NCBI GenBank assembly: GCA_002104985.1
Contig: MCGO01000089.1
Span: 1 to 64,000, forward strand
DNA: 64,000 nt
Direction: 5' to 3'
Origin: Rhizoclosmatium globosum
Lineage: Eukaryota; Chytridiomycota; Chytridiomycetes; Chytridiales; Chytriomycetaceae
Shown here: piece by piece, positions 9,709-21,659 of the stretch
Position numbering within the stretch: the stretch's first letter is position 1
Layout of the letters: every line of letters starts with the position of its first letter
The notes under the pieces: model-generated
What the model saw: only the letters and a program-made list of their open reading frames with translations
Told to the model about the DNA's origin: nothing
The model's database searches: none
Made by a program: the position numbers and the translations under genes

Positions 9709-12647
9709 ATGTCTGTGGAAGAGACTACCAGTCCATCGCATCAAGTACCGTATGACCGAGCCTTTGAAGCGCTCGCAGTTTCCAAGAAACTCTTCGCTAT
9801 GGCCGGAATCGGCGGACATGCTGTTGTATGCTACGAAGCACTCGTTAGTAACCATCCTTCGTCACCGAACTTTCGAGGTAGCAGCGAATTCACCAGCGAC
9901 AACTCGGTTGATTCTCGATTTGAGTGGACAAGAGCATCCGCAAGTAATATTTCGATCGACTCTCATACCACAGATTCTTCAGATACCACTCATTACGCTG
10001 TCGAGTATGCTGTATGGCCGCCAAGGGCAAATCAAAACTTGTCTACCGCATTGAGTAAAGTTCCTGCAAGGTAAATTGCATCTCTCAGTATCACTGATCG
10101 TGCAGTTCATCGCAACTAATTTTTATATAGGTTGCCATTTTCGTTGAAGGAGACAACACCGTCACATCAGTCATTCACCGTGTCTCTGCAGACAGCAATG
10201 TCATAACAATGCCAAACGGAGACAAAGTCCAGCTTTTTGAATCACTCGACGCTATGATCAAGGGAAACATCCGTCGTTTGCAATGGGCTGCCTTCTTGCG
10301 TCAAGAAAATGCTCTACTCGTTTGGGCTGACGAAATCACCACCATTATCCCACGATTGAAAGAATTCACGCTGGATCTATTCAAGATATTAGACTTCGAC
10401 AACACTTTTCTGGTTTCTCATGGTGATGGTCCAAATACTCCCAAACCGCATGAAACAATTGAGGTTGAATCAGAGTCAGAAAGTAATGTGGCTGTTCCGC
10501 TTCGTCAACCCATCTACTGGAGTTTGTTGCTGCTACCATCGCGTTGAGCTTGAACATTGTTGTTAATTTTTCTGTAATCGGTAAAGTAATCGTTTCACAC
10601 CAATTTGAAACTAATTTGATATGTAGGCGATCTCGTTGGAAACTATTTTATTGACGGCGACTACTGGCGCCTCTTTTACATCATCATGATTCCAATCGGC
10701 ATGTTCATGGCTCAATTTTTCTTCCAAGTCGTTGTTGGACTTATTTTCAATGCATTTGGGCCTACAAAGCAACTTCAAGAAAATTCAGTCTACTATTCGG
10801 CGACAAAGCCTAAGCGCATTCACAATTCGGCTTTACCCACAATTACTGTTCAGATTCCAGTCTATATGGAATGTTGGAGGGCGTCGTTGATCCAACGGTA
10901 AAATCGGTTCAGCGAGCAATTACTGAGTATGAACTCCAAGGCGGCACAGTCAACATTTACATCAATGATGACGGAATGCAGAATCTATCTCCAGATCAAG
11001 CACTCACTAAAATGAAATATTACGGTACGTTCTGAAACTATTATGGAGATGCCCTAATTGTTACCAATAGCGACGAATAATATTGGATGGATCGCGAGGC
11101 CACCGCACAAAAAAGACGGCTTTATCCGCCAGGGTAGATTCAAGAAAGCGTCGAATATGAACTTTTGTCTGGATATTTCTCTTCAAGTGGAACAGCACCT
11201 CCAAACCGATCCTTCACAAGACCCGATCCGCATTACAGATCATTTTACAACAAACAAAAAAGCATGGGGTGCAGGGAACGTTTTGATGGGCGAGCTGATT
11301 CTCATCGTTGATTCGGACACAAGAGTTCCACAAGACTGTTTTCTTGATGCTGCGGCGGAATTGACACAATCGCCGGAAGTTGCTATTTTGCAGCATTCGT
11401 CTTCACCAATGATCGTCATTGGGAACTATTGGGAAAATGGCATCGCTTTCTTTACAATTTGGTGTACCATATGATTCGCACTGTTTGTGCAAGCGGCGAG
11501 ACAGCTCCATTTGTCGGGTAAGATTGTTTTCATTTTTGGCAAAGGATGTTAATTTCTACATTGTCAGACATAATGCGTTTTTGAGATGGAGTGCAATCAA
11601 GAGTGTTGCATTCGAAGAAGAGGCATCAAAAAGTTCTGGTCAGATTCTCATGTTGTGCCATTGTTTCTTGCATTGATATGCACTAACGCTCGATATCATT
11701 TTGTTAGGTATCTGAAGATTTTGATATGTCGTTACGGCTCCAAATCAAAGGAATATCATAAGATATGCTTCATACAGCGACGGAGGCTTCCAAGAAGGTG
11801 TTTCGCTCACATTCGGCGATGAAATCAACGTTGGGAGAAATATGCCTTTGGTTGTGCGTGAGTAGCAATTCAGTTCATTCACTTTGTATTCTAAACGGAA
11901 CCGACAGAGAACTTATCTTTAATCCATTCCATCAATGGTTCACGAGGGGACCAATAACCAAGTTATTCCGCAAGTTTATGACTACAAAAGCTATCTCCTT
12001 CCACACAAAATCGCCATTCTTGGATACCTTGGCTCTTACTACGCGATTGCAGCTGGATGGATTCTGAGCCTCATAACCTACGTGATGCGTGGACTTTTTT
12101 ATGAAGACCTCGATAACTATTTTCTGGATCCATTCCAGCTGTGGCTTTGTCTCGTCTTCGTCTTTACTGTCTTCGCCATTTTGTCAACAAGCATTCACTA
12201 CTATCGCACGAGTACTTTTACATTCGTTGGAGCCATGTTTGAGCTCATTGCGTGGTTGCCGTTCTTTTTCGTGTTCTTTGGTGGGCTCAGTTTCTACTGC
12301 TCAATGGCTCTTCTGGCAAGAATGTTCAACTATAACATCCAGTGGGGAGCCACGGCAAAAGAGTTTGCAAAGACAACGTTTTCGATTGAATGTAAGTGTG
12401 CTTAATATTTTGTGATGTCAACTGACCTATCTCTGATATACTAGTCCACAACTCCCTTAAGCAGCTTTGGAAAATGTATATTGTCTTTACAATACTCGCA
12501 GTAGGCTTATTCGTGATGGCATTTGTGCCTCCAGATGAATGGAAAATAATGGATGTTGCGAGTATCTTGCCGTTTGCAGTTCTTGTGTGTACACACCTTC
12601 TTGCTCCAATTTTGTTGAATCCGACCCTAACGCTTTTCATCTTTTGA
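9709..12647 (+). CDS. GT2 family processive glycosyltransferase (polysaccharide synthase-like), copy 1
   Basis: Multi-exon gene with GT2 signatures in order: I-N-D-D-G (first Asp pair, near 10970), V-D-S-D-T (DxD, near 11310), E-D-F-D-M-S-L-R (acceptor Asp, near 11720) and an I-R-Y motif, surrounded by two N-terminal and about five to six C-terminal membrane segments (11990-12640). That is the cellulose/chitin/hyaluronan-synthase-like plan; the product is unknown. Introns include 11025-11070 and 11521-11570. Against the paralogue at 38289-41019 it lacks single bases near 10066, 10877, 11452 and 11620; a frame change at TACTGGAG (about 10520) is shared by both copies. It is either a decaying gene or one affected by base-calling deletions. 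It is divergent from the GH16 gene. The product would sit in the plasma membrane and build a wall or capsule glycan. Confidence 0.75.
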
Positions 12648-12773
12648 TCATTGTTTCTTTTTGCTGCATGCTGTTTCTCTTCTTTTCAACTTCATAAAAC
12701 CCGACACGTCAATTAATTGCATATTAATCATATGAGGTTATTACAAATAACAAGGTAAAGCAAGAGGCCTTGA

Positions 12774-13495
12774 TTATTCTTCTTTGACGATGCTGGATCC
12801 TTTCTTCAATTGAGCAATCTCATCTTTAAGTGCCTTGATTTCTTCTTCGAGCTTTTCAATCGTCCCTAGAAAATGATAATATACAACGAAATAGTGGATG
12901 AAGTGTAAATACCTGATTCTCTTCCTCAACAATATTCACAGCAGCCCCAACAACTCGAACAACCCTCCAGGCGCGTGCAACAATCAAGAGCGCCATAACA
13001 CGATGCATCCAACCCTCCATAAACAAATCAATCGCAAGCGATACAAACACAACAAAGGCGTCCAATAAATGAAGTCCGTCGCTGAGAAAATAGTTGATAC
13101 CTGAAGCATAGAACCGAGCACCAATCTCGATCGCAAAAAAGATCAAGATGGCTGTGGATGAGGTGTGAAGAAGGAGAGACTTGACGAAACAACTGAACTT
13201 TCCCCGAGTTGTTCAGCACCACATTGCTCTGTGAAAGTTGACACAATTTCAAGGAAGGTGATGACCATATCAGCGAGGGTCAGAAGAATAACTGTCCAGT
13301 GAACATGGTGTGATTCTAAAAAGGCTTCGAGCTGCTGTTTTGTGTTGTTGATTACAGTGTGGCTGTGCGTTTGTCGAGAAGAGTACGAAGATTGGTTGTG
13401 CCAGTGGAAGTTCTTGGTTGATCCACATTCAAATTGTTTTCTTCTTGAGGAGCATGTTGGTTGATAGGATGTGATGGCAGCTCGGCGTTGTCCAT
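12774..13495 (-). CDS. HVCN1: Voltage-gated proton channel Hv1
   Basis: Voltage-sensor-only channel. S1 carries the selectivity aspartate in L-A-D-M-V-I; S2 is F-F-A-I-E-I-G-A-R-F; S3 is L-L-D-A-F-V-V; S4 has R-A-W-R-V-V-R, matching the R-x-W-R-x-x-R spacing of Hv1 proteins. A short C-terminal coiled coil with regular I/L heptads (I-E-K-L-E-E-E-I-K-A-L) ends the protein, as in dimeric Hv1. No pore domain follows. Introns: 13198-13152 (phase kept), and 12912 to about 12852-12866. A one-base frame change is needed near 13370 (AAA run) to join the polar N-terminus to S1. ATG 13495 is chosen; an in-frame earlier start at 13645 exists. It would export protons after depolarisation at the plasma or vacuolar membrane. 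Confidence 0.85.
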
Positions 13496-13965
13496 CGTTA
13501 ATGAGGCGTTTCCTGTGATGAATTTTCTGAATACCTGCGGACTTTGCATCCACAATAATATGACATGTGTGGGGAATTCATTACGTTGCAGGGAGGAGTT
13601 GATATAAAGGTTTGGCACAAGAACAATGGTGAGACAAACGATCACGTTTGTTGACTAACTCCATAGTATATTTTCAAAGTGAAAGTAACTTGATCTGAGT
13701 GATAAGAAAAGGTGTATGATTTGTTTGTCATCGTGCTGAAATCAATTTGAGTCGCTTGGGGCACTACCCTTACAAAGCCTACTCTCCCACACAACTTCTG
13801 AGACCACTTTATTGCTCATCACAAAGATGCACGTATTTGTAAGAGGGAGAGGGAGAGCGTGCTATGTCTCGATTTGGAACAGAGCAATTTTTCGCGGTGG
13901 TTATCCTGAAACAATCCAAGACCATCACACCTTCTCTGATACTTTGACTAGCAGTCTACGATCAA

Positions 13966-16643
13966 ATGAGCACCAAGAACCTGCGGCTGAACCCATTAGC
14001 ACAGGTTGTAGTTCAGCTGCCGTTGAAGAGTCTTCTGCAGCGACTTCCTGGCGTTTGGCTCGTGTTTGTTGTTCTGTTGGGCCTTGTTGGACCGGCGCAC
14101 TTTCCCTGGGTCTTCAGCGGCTACTTCCTGGCCCTGCATGTCCTGGCCTTCAACACCTCGGCCCGCGTGGCCTATGGCGCCTTCTGTGCCCTGCGCGAAA
14201 GCACAAAACACTCCTTCACCGACTGGCAGCAGAGTGAGTACACACACACACACACACATCCTACTTGCTACTTGGGGTTAAGCTAACCCTAACCCTGAAA
14301 TACTCAGAGTTCTGCGAGACCACGGGCGTCGCTGATACGAAGGACCTGCGTGCCGACCTTCCCTTCGACGATGTGACCCACGTTATCATCATCCCCGGTT
14401 ACAAAGAGAACATGGACACCTGGTGCGAGACCCTCAATATCCTCGCCTCTCACAAGATGGCCCTGTCGCAGTACAAAGTAAATCGATCTCTCAAAAACAA
14501 TCTCAATCTCTTCATCCCCGCTAAAAAACTCTTGGACAGATCTGTCTCGCTATGGAAGCTGCGGAAAAGGACAGTGAAACTAAGGCCATGTCGTTGGTAT
14601 CGATGTACATTGACTCGTTCTTGCAAATTGTCTACACAATCCACCCTCGAGGCATTGATGGCGAAACGGCTGGAAAACACTCAAACGTCTCATGGGCTGC
14701 TCGTCAAATGACCCGCAAATCAAAGAGCGTTAAAACCGATTTGATTACCGTCATGGATTGTGATACTGCTTTCGCCGAAGACTATTTTGCGGCCATTACA
14801 TATTATTTCTCAACATGTGATAAGGACTCTCGGATACTCAACTTATACGCACCCGGTACCGTTTTTGACAGGTACGGTGGTTTATCTCCTTTTTGAACTG
14901 GCGAACGTTATTGGATGTCATTGTGGATCTTAAATCAGCAAGAGACAAATTGGGCTTCAATCGAAAATTGAACTCAACCGATGCTGCTCTTAAAATTGAA
15001 CCATTATGAAACTTTCGAAACCGTAGCACAATTGGGATAGCCAGTTTCCTCTCATACTTCACACACACTTCATATGCCTCTTCACATATCAAAACATTTC
15101 TCATTCCTTTATTTCAGAAATGCCAAAGATGTCCCGTTTTTGTCCGTCTCGCTGATATGCTTTGGTCAGCGGGAGTTATGGGAAACTACGTTCCATTCTC
15201 GCCAATTACCATTCCCTGTTCAGCATACTCTCTTTCCATGGAACTCGCACAAGCCGTTAACTTTTGGGACTGCGGACCTGAAGGACTCGGAGAAGACATG
15301 CATATGTACCTGAAGTGTTTTTTCGCAACAGAAGGGCGACTTAAAGTCACGCCTATTTACTCACCGGCCTCATGCTGCAACATTGAAGGCGCGCAAGGAA
15401 GCGGAACCGTTGGCTTCATGCGTGCTCGATATGGACAGGCTAAACGTCACACCTGGGGTGGAATTGACGACTCATATGCACTGCGGAAAGCGCTTCTTGG
15501 TATTGTTGCACCAGGATATGACAATGTGATTGTTGGAAGGAAACCAAGAGCCACGGATGCCAAAAACAAGCATTCCATGGACGACGAGATGCATTTCGAC
15601 ATTTATAAGCTCCTCATTTTGTTCCACCGCCTCTCCGAAGCCCATATTATCGGTGGACACATGTTTATTCTCATTGTTATGACGGGATTGTTGCTTCCAC
15701 TTGGACCCACACCTACCGCTCTCTCCATCTCATACTGGCAAGCCGTAACAACGGAAGCCATCCATCCAATCGTCCTCTTGGTCTGCGACATTTGCGGATA
15801 TATCCGAATCTTTTCCCTCTTAACCGTCATTGGGTGCGCCTACTACTACGAACAATACCAGCGTTGGGTCGGTCACACTCGATGGGCTTTATCATCCATG
15901 GGCGAAAAACAGCCAATTTTAACAGAACAGTCACAATACGTAAATGGGATCCACGTGGGTCCTGGAAAGCGTGTGCAATACCTTGGACGAAGGCCGAACT
16001 TGAGTCTCCACGAACAAGGTGGAACTACATGGACTGGTTTGCTCTACCTGTCGTTGCCCTCTTATATCAAGCCATCCCTCAAATCCACACTCAGCTTCTT
16101 CAACTCTGGACTGACAGACTGGATTACGAAGTAGCTGCAAAACCGATGCTCAAAAACCACCCAGGATCACATCCAGTCCCTGAAGAGCCCGGAATCGTCC
16201 ACGTGTTTGGTGGACACGAGCGTCTCCCCGGAGAGCCACTCGGAGTCGCAATCCCACCACTCGACATTGACGACGTGGAAACCCTCGTCTCCCCCAAAGT
16301 CGACCACGGCCCCGACGAGATCCTAGTCCTCCAAGGCCTGAAAGCCCACCGTGTCGACAACGGCACAAAACTGCAAGCACCTCCATCAAAGTACTCCCAC
16401 TCGCATTCAAATTCATTTTCATCCTCAGCCGATTTCGTAAGCGATGCATCGACATTGTCATTCCCAACGTCACCCAGAATGGGATTCGTGCAAGCCCCAC
16501 CGCCGCCATATGTGCAGCAACAGCCTCAAAATAACAGCCCAAACGTGATGAGGGAGAAGACATTCAATCAGTCTGCGTATTTTGAAGTGCCTTCTGTCGA
16601 GGAAGGTTACACGGCTTGGGATGAACGAACCACGAAAGTATAA
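13966..16643 (+). CDS. GT2 family glycosyltransferase, second type (large membrane enzyme)
   Basis: Exons 13966-14233, 14308-14477, 14540-14871 and 15118-16643. Two N-terminal membrane segments are followed by a GT2 core: V-I-I-I-P-G-Y-K-E-N, the DxD-type V-M-D-C-D-T-A, the acceptor G-E-D-M-H-M, and R-Y-G-Q-A-K-R-H-T-W-G (the R-x-x-x-R-x-W type product-binding motif), then about four to five membrane helices (15600-15850) and a long Pro/Ser-rich cytosolic tail. It is only distantly similar to the GT2 genes at 9709 and 38289. Two single-base deletions in homopolymers are needed to keep frame: CCC at about 15133 and AAAAA at about 15908. Intron 1 (14234-14307) contains a CA repeat and telomeric CCCTAA units. 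The product is unknown. Confidence 0.75.
14283..14296 (+). repeat. Interstitial telomere-type repeat inside an intron
   Basis: CTAACCCTAACCCT lies within intron 1 of the second GT2 gene, 11 bases before the acceptor and downstream of a (CA)n run (14240-14257). Confidence 0.7.
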
Positions 16644-17016
16644 ATTATAGGTGCTCCTTTTGGCTATATGGGGATGTATTTGTTGTTTTAATAGGCGAGT
16701 TTGAAATTTGTTGGAAGTCGTAATTATATGCGGGGTTTTGGTGGGTTGTTCTGTCATGTGAATGTGTTGTGGGTCTCGTTGTTTCGTTTTTTTCTTGTTG
16801 TCATGTCGCTATTTGGTTTTCTGTCGTCTGTCCATTCGCATTGAAGAATAAATGAATTTTGTTCTTGCTCTGAATATTGATGACTGACTAATCAACTTAC
16901 ACAATTTACTGATAGCGTTTTCGAAGCGACGTGAGAGTACGTCAATGCAGTTTATTAAATAATTTGAAAGGTATGTTTACTCATCCAGTGTTACTAAGTT
17001 GAAGAAAAGATAGGTA
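16644..17016. other. Intergenic stretch between convergent genes
   Basis: AATAAA-type signals (for example near 16849) fit 3' ends of the flanking convergent genes. No other feature is seen. Confidence 0.5.
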
Positions 17017-17382
17017 TCACAAAAGGAGCCTCCTCAGAAACGGATCATTTGTAATCTGTGGACCAGCATATACACATTCAATCCCACGACCGACACAGCC
17101 AGAACAAGAAGGCTTTTCTAAATCACACTTTCGTTTATGGTTCCGACAAGGTTCACATGACTTTGCCCATTTTGGAGGTTTCTTTGGCAGTTCTGCTTCT
17201 TCATCGTACACACAGTGCTCTCCTCGTTCTCGACAACGTTGGCAAGATGGTTCCTCCAAAGAACACTTTCTGTTGATAGCTCGGCAGGAGATACACGGTA
17301 AGGGACGACCCCATCGGGCCTTAGGCATTCGTTGTATGTTGTGATAGGAGTGGTGTGGCTTGTCCATACAAGTTGCCGGCAA
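17017..17382 (-). CDS. Small protein with two tandem Zn(II)2Cys6 clusters
   Basis: The 121-aa frame contains two complete fungal binuclear zinc clusters with spacing C-x2-C-x6-C-x6-C-x2-C-x6-C: C-I-S-C...C-x6-C-Q-R-C...C (about residues 29-56) and C-E-P-C...C-x6-C-S-G-C...C (about 75-102), joined by a Pro/Lys-rich linker. Zn2Cys6 domains bind DNA in fungal transcription factors and usually occur once at the N-terminus of a long protein. Here nothing follows the second cluster but 20 residues. The true start could be the internal ATG of M-P-K-A-R-W-G, and an upstream exon cannot be excluded (17383-17579 shows no frame of its own). It would be a nuclear DNA-binding protein without a visible activation domain. 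Confidence 0.65.
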   Translation of the reverse strand: MPATCMDKPHHSYHNIQRMPKARWGRPLPCISCRAINRKCSLEEPSCQRCRERGEHCVYDEEAELPKKPPKWAKSCEPCRNHKRKCDLEKPSCSGCVGRGIECVYAGPQITNDPFLRRLLL

Positions 17383-17579
17383 AGGGTTCCTGCTTGGACG
17401 AAAAAGACCTAATTCCTAAGGATGTTTTTGGTGAAGCCGTCGATGGCACGCGTGATGGACCCAAAAAAAAGGCCCTTTTGCTTGGCCAATATCCTTTGTA
17501 CCTCAAGGTTCTTCAACATAAGTGAAACAACTGATTACTTTATAATCAAAATCAAAATCAACATCATTATATATTAGTT

Positions 17580-20500
17580 TTATCGCCTTGCGAGTCCCAT
17601 CACCTCGTCAATACCCATAGCTTCCCACTTGCCTTCATCATCCCCAATAGCACCACCTCTATACACAAACAACACTCCATCATCAATATAAAATATAACA
17701 CCTTTGGTACCCCGACCTTGCCCACCTTCCAGTTTGTAAATACCCTTTCCAGTAGAATGAGTCCGCCCAGTTGGTAACAAAACAACCCCCAAAGTACCAG
17801 CCGTCCTTTCGAGCAGCTCCAAAAACCCAGCCTGCCCTTCGACCCTCCGCTCCAACTCCCTCTTCCCCGTAACAATCCTCTCCTTCTCCTCCCTCCTCCC
17901 CCCATTCCCCGCCAACTCCCGTTCCGCAATGGAACAATCTTGGGCGGCCCACTTCCAACCCCTTCCCCACTCATCGCCATATTCATAACCTCAAGTCCAG
18001 TCTTAAACCCCTCCAAAACCCCTTCCCAACTCCGCATGTCTTCCGGAAAGACACCCTTCCACGCGAGGTACCATCGACTCACTTCATCGAATTTACATCC
18101 AGGACTTGCACACCACATCCACAGAACCTGCACCCACTTCCCGAAAAACTCAGTTTCAATGAGATGTTGGAACACGCCTTTCGCAAAGACACTGCGCCAT
18201 TCGAAGCACGCTTCAAGAGGGGTATTGATTTGTTGTGCTGGGTTCACGAAAAACTCGTTCCGAAGGACTTCAACGAGACGCGGTAGAACGACGCGGTTCA
18301 CCAAACCGTCAAACACTTTCGTTGAGAAGACGTCTTTCCAAGGTTCCAATACTCGGAGGCCAATGCTGGTTGATGGCTGCCAATCCTCCCACTGCTCGTA
18401 TCGCTCCAGAGGATGCCAGTCTTTGAAGAAGATTGCGAGTTTGTGTTTGACAGGTTCGCAAATGGTTGTCATGAAACGAGTTCCAAGGACAGGAAGCCAG
18501 GGGAAGAGCCATTGATGGGGTAATATAGCACCAGGTTTTAATACAGATCGTGGATCCCATTCGTCAATGGCGGCCAAGAGTTTCGGAAGAACCAGTTGAT
18601 TAATGATATTGTTAAAGATCCAAGGTGGAAGGAGATGTGGTGCTGAAGGATTTGCGAGTTCTGGGAGACCGTCTGTCATGATGATTTCAGGTGACGGGGA
18701 CGAAGGATACCAATGTTCAAGCAAAGCGATACATGGATCTGGGTTCAATGGATTCCAGTTATTGCTATTGTTTACGTTTTAGTATATTGACCACCTTACT
18801 AAAGAAAAAACTTACTTGATGTCTTGCCTCACTTTCGGCAACCAAATATTGTACATCATGCTCTCAAACGGCGTCATGCTTCGCATCTCACCCTTCTTTG
18901 CCACAGTTTTTACCACGCCATCAGTGCTAGATCCACCTTTCACACTAAACCGAAACAGTCTCTTCCATTTACTAAAGCCGTCAACTCCAAACGAAGGATC
19001 TTCAAGGGGCACCCATTCCGCAAGCATACGCTTAATCAGTGGAGCCATAGCTCCCACCACCAAAGAATCCAACCGATACTCCACATACTCATCAAAAAAC
19101 TCTCCCTGAATCCTCGCAAACAACGCCCCAAAAGCATCATCAATCTCCGCCGCCGTCACTTTCCCCCACCACTATTATTCAACATACACGCCTTCTCAAG
19201 CTTCTTCCCCGTCTCAACCACAACTTCCGCAACCTGAACAACAGCAGCAAGCCGCTCCCTCCTTCCCTGAACATCCACAACCCGCCTGCGCATCCCTTCA
19301 ATCTCCGAATCCACACGCGCAAGAGTCTTGGTCTCAAGCGTCAACGCTTTCGACAGCCTAACAAGATCCAGTTCCGCTTCTGAAGCCATAGTCCGCACGT
19401 TATACCGTAATTCCACCAGATGCGATGCAGCTTCACGTAATGCAGCGATTTGCGCGCCGGTGCTCAAGTCATTCATGTTTTGGACTTGTCGCGCTTGAGC
19501 GCCAGTCATGTCAATGATTTTTTGAGTTGGTTCAAGGGATGGGGCGGTAGATGATTCTTGGATGAGTTGGTCAGCTGTTTTGTAGGAGACTTTTGATTTT
19601 CGTTTTCCAGTGGTGGTTGAACTGCTTCGCCATTGATCTGCCGCGACTTTTTTGGAGGCATCCTTCTTTTTCGATTTTGACGCGTCGGCATCGTCATCTG
19701 AAGAGATTGATTCGCCTCGTTCAGCCTTCTTCATTTGTTGTTCGAGTTTGACAGTTTGCGTGCGTTCATCGAAGCCTCTATGACCCAATCCCATTTTCTA
19801 ACAAACATTATGTTAGTTGATACAATATTTTCGTAAAGATTATGCAGTCCTCGATTCATCGCAGTTTCTTCAGATGATACTATCCTTACTCGCTTCACCC
19901 GTACTCCTCAACCACTTCACTCCCTCACATACTAAATAAAAATACACACCTGCGGCCGTAACTTGACATCAATAGGATTGACAATACCCGCGCCATCTTT
20001 ACCCAAACCTTGACCAGGCTTGTATCCCATCTTCTTCAAGAAACTCAGTCCCTTCCCATCCTTGTCAAACTTCATAAAATCCTTGTCAGGAGTAGGATTA
20101 AGTCTTGCAGCATTGATTGCAGTCTGACGAGCATCCAGAATGACAGGTTCCTTCTTTTGAGCAGGTTTTGCCGGTGCAGAAGGAGGTGGACGAGCAGAGG
20201 AACTGAAGACTTTGTAGATGCGAATGTTGATGGCAGTGCAGGATTGAAAGAGTTGAAAGAGTGTTGTGCGCCCAGTCCAAGACCAAGTCCTCTAGGAGCA
20301 TCCATTTCATCCTCTTCCTCCTCCAAATCCCTCGGCACCTTCACAGCGCCCCCTTCATCAGCATCGTCCCCTTCATCGACATCCATCGCATCGTCCTCCG
20401 AATCCGCACTTGACTCCGCGTCTGAATCCTCAACGTTTGTCTGCGCAGTCGCCCGTTCGAAACGCACTTCCTTTTTCGCTTCTGATTTGAAGTCGTCGTC

Positions 20501-20756
20501 GTCGTCGTCGTTTTCCTCGGCCCAAATTCCGAGCGCCGCTTCGTCTTTTGTGAATCTTTTCTTTGGTTTTGAGGCATCTTTTTGGATTTGGTTGTGAGTC
20601 GCTGCTTCCAAAACAAGTTCAACGGACACACTCACTTTTGAACAGCTTTGCCTCGGCCCGTTCGTCCGCATCGAATCCGTCAAAGTCTGATCCGCTTTGG
20701 CCCGAGTCCGAGGAGTCGTACGTGTCGTCAATGTGCTTGGCCTTGCGTCGTCCCAT
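17580..20756 (-). CDS. TFIP11: Tuftelin-interacting protein 11 / Ntr1-type G-patch splicing factor
   Basis: The start is ATG 20756, with an acidic Ser/Asp-rich N-terminus, a first intron with GTGAGT donor, and an acidic region with D-rich and E-rich runs. A G-patch follows (F-L-K-K-M-G-Y-K-P-G-Q-G-L-G-K near 20040), split by an intron from M-G-L-G-H-R-G-F at about 19794. A charged coiled-coil part and the GCFC-type helical domain with W-N-P motifs come next, and the C-terminal end has G-R-T-H and a Y-x-I-D-D-G-V-L-F strand as in TFIP11. This protein activates the Prp43/DHX15 helicase for spliceosome disassembly in the nucleus. Frame changes are needed near 20215, in a GGGGG run near 19162 and in a GGG run near 17920; each is one missing base. 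Its promoter is abutted by an inverted-repeat element 28 bp upstream. Confidence 0.85.
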
Positions 20757-20783
20757 TTTTAAACAATAAAATATGGACCCGTG

Positions 20784-20862
20784 AATTTTTCCCAATCTGA
20801 CTTTTCCAGTTTAACCAACTTGGGAAACGCATCCTTCTCGATTTGAAATTTTCCCAATCTGG
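20784..20862 (+). repeat. Left terminal inverted repeat of the 876-bp element
   Basis: It starts AATTTTTCCCAATCTGAC and pairs with 21581-21659. It ends 5' of the TFIP11 start codon (20756), in the likely promoter. Confidence 0.75.
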
Positions 20863-21580
20863 CGGGACACAGTTCACTGGCTAAATATGGCTCTTGTCAA
20901 GGCCGAGGACGACGCCACTGCTGGTTAGCTGGCGTAGACTCAATAGTTCGATAGACCCGACGTCCTGGTGCACACGGAGGACATCTCTTTCGATCTCCAG
21001 GCATATTATTACTCGTAAACCCCGGCCATAGCTCCTCTAACCCTTCAGTTACGGCCTTCTTCATTTCGAAATTCCTGTCGCGAACTCAGAAGGAGCCACA
21101 GCCAAAAGCGTGAAAAGCGCGAAAAGCGAAGAGAGCGTTGATGCTGGTTTAATCAATCTAATGTTGGAGAAGGAAGTAAGCTCAGAACTGAACGAGCAGT
21201 AGTAGCTAAGAATTCATGAACCAACAGGTCAGGTTTCAGAACTTGAAGAATCATCGTAGACAACAACATCGAGCGTATAAGTGCGCAAACTGCATTGACC
21301 AAAGTATGAAGTCCAGTCCTTCACAAATCCATCTTTATTCTATTTTCATATGAAATGCATCTTCAATACAGCTTGTTTATTGTGATATTCCGTCTACCTT
21401 GTTGAATAAATGACAAACCAATATTACTGCCAAAGACGATGACATTTACCCAGAAACGTCCCTGTCTTTTACATGTATTGCATGGCTGTCTCCTCCGCGA
21501 CACCTGAACATATTCTGAAGCTGTGTTGTGCAATTCTTAAGCCGGTGAAACACCCATTACTTCGTTTGCTGGTTTTACGG

Positions 21581-21659
21581 CCAGATTGGGAAAATTTCAA
21601 ATCGAAAAGGATGTGTTTCCCAAGTTGGTTAAACTGGAAAAGTCAGATTGGGAAAAATT
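21581..21659 (-). repeat. Right terminal inverted repeat of the 876-bp element
   Basis: Reverse complement of 20784-20862 with two differences (at the GCATCC/ACATCC and CTTCTC/CTTTTC positions). Confidence 0.75.

Larger units (their letters stand above)
20784..21659. mobile_element. 876-bp element with 79-bp terminal inverted repeats (non-autonomous DNA transposon-like)
   Basis: Bases 20784-20862 are repeated as the reverse complement at 21581-21659 with about two mismatches in 79. Each repeat itself contains the submotif TTTTCCCAATCTG near both its ends. The interior (20863-21580) has no convincing coding frame. No clear target-site duplication is seen (GTG on the left, AAT on the right), so the class is undetermined. 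Confidence 0.7.

Noticed and set aside
13996..14259. Minus-strand frame over the first exon of the second GT2 gene
   Set aside because: Overlaps a well-supported membrane exon and is partly made of the CA repeat.
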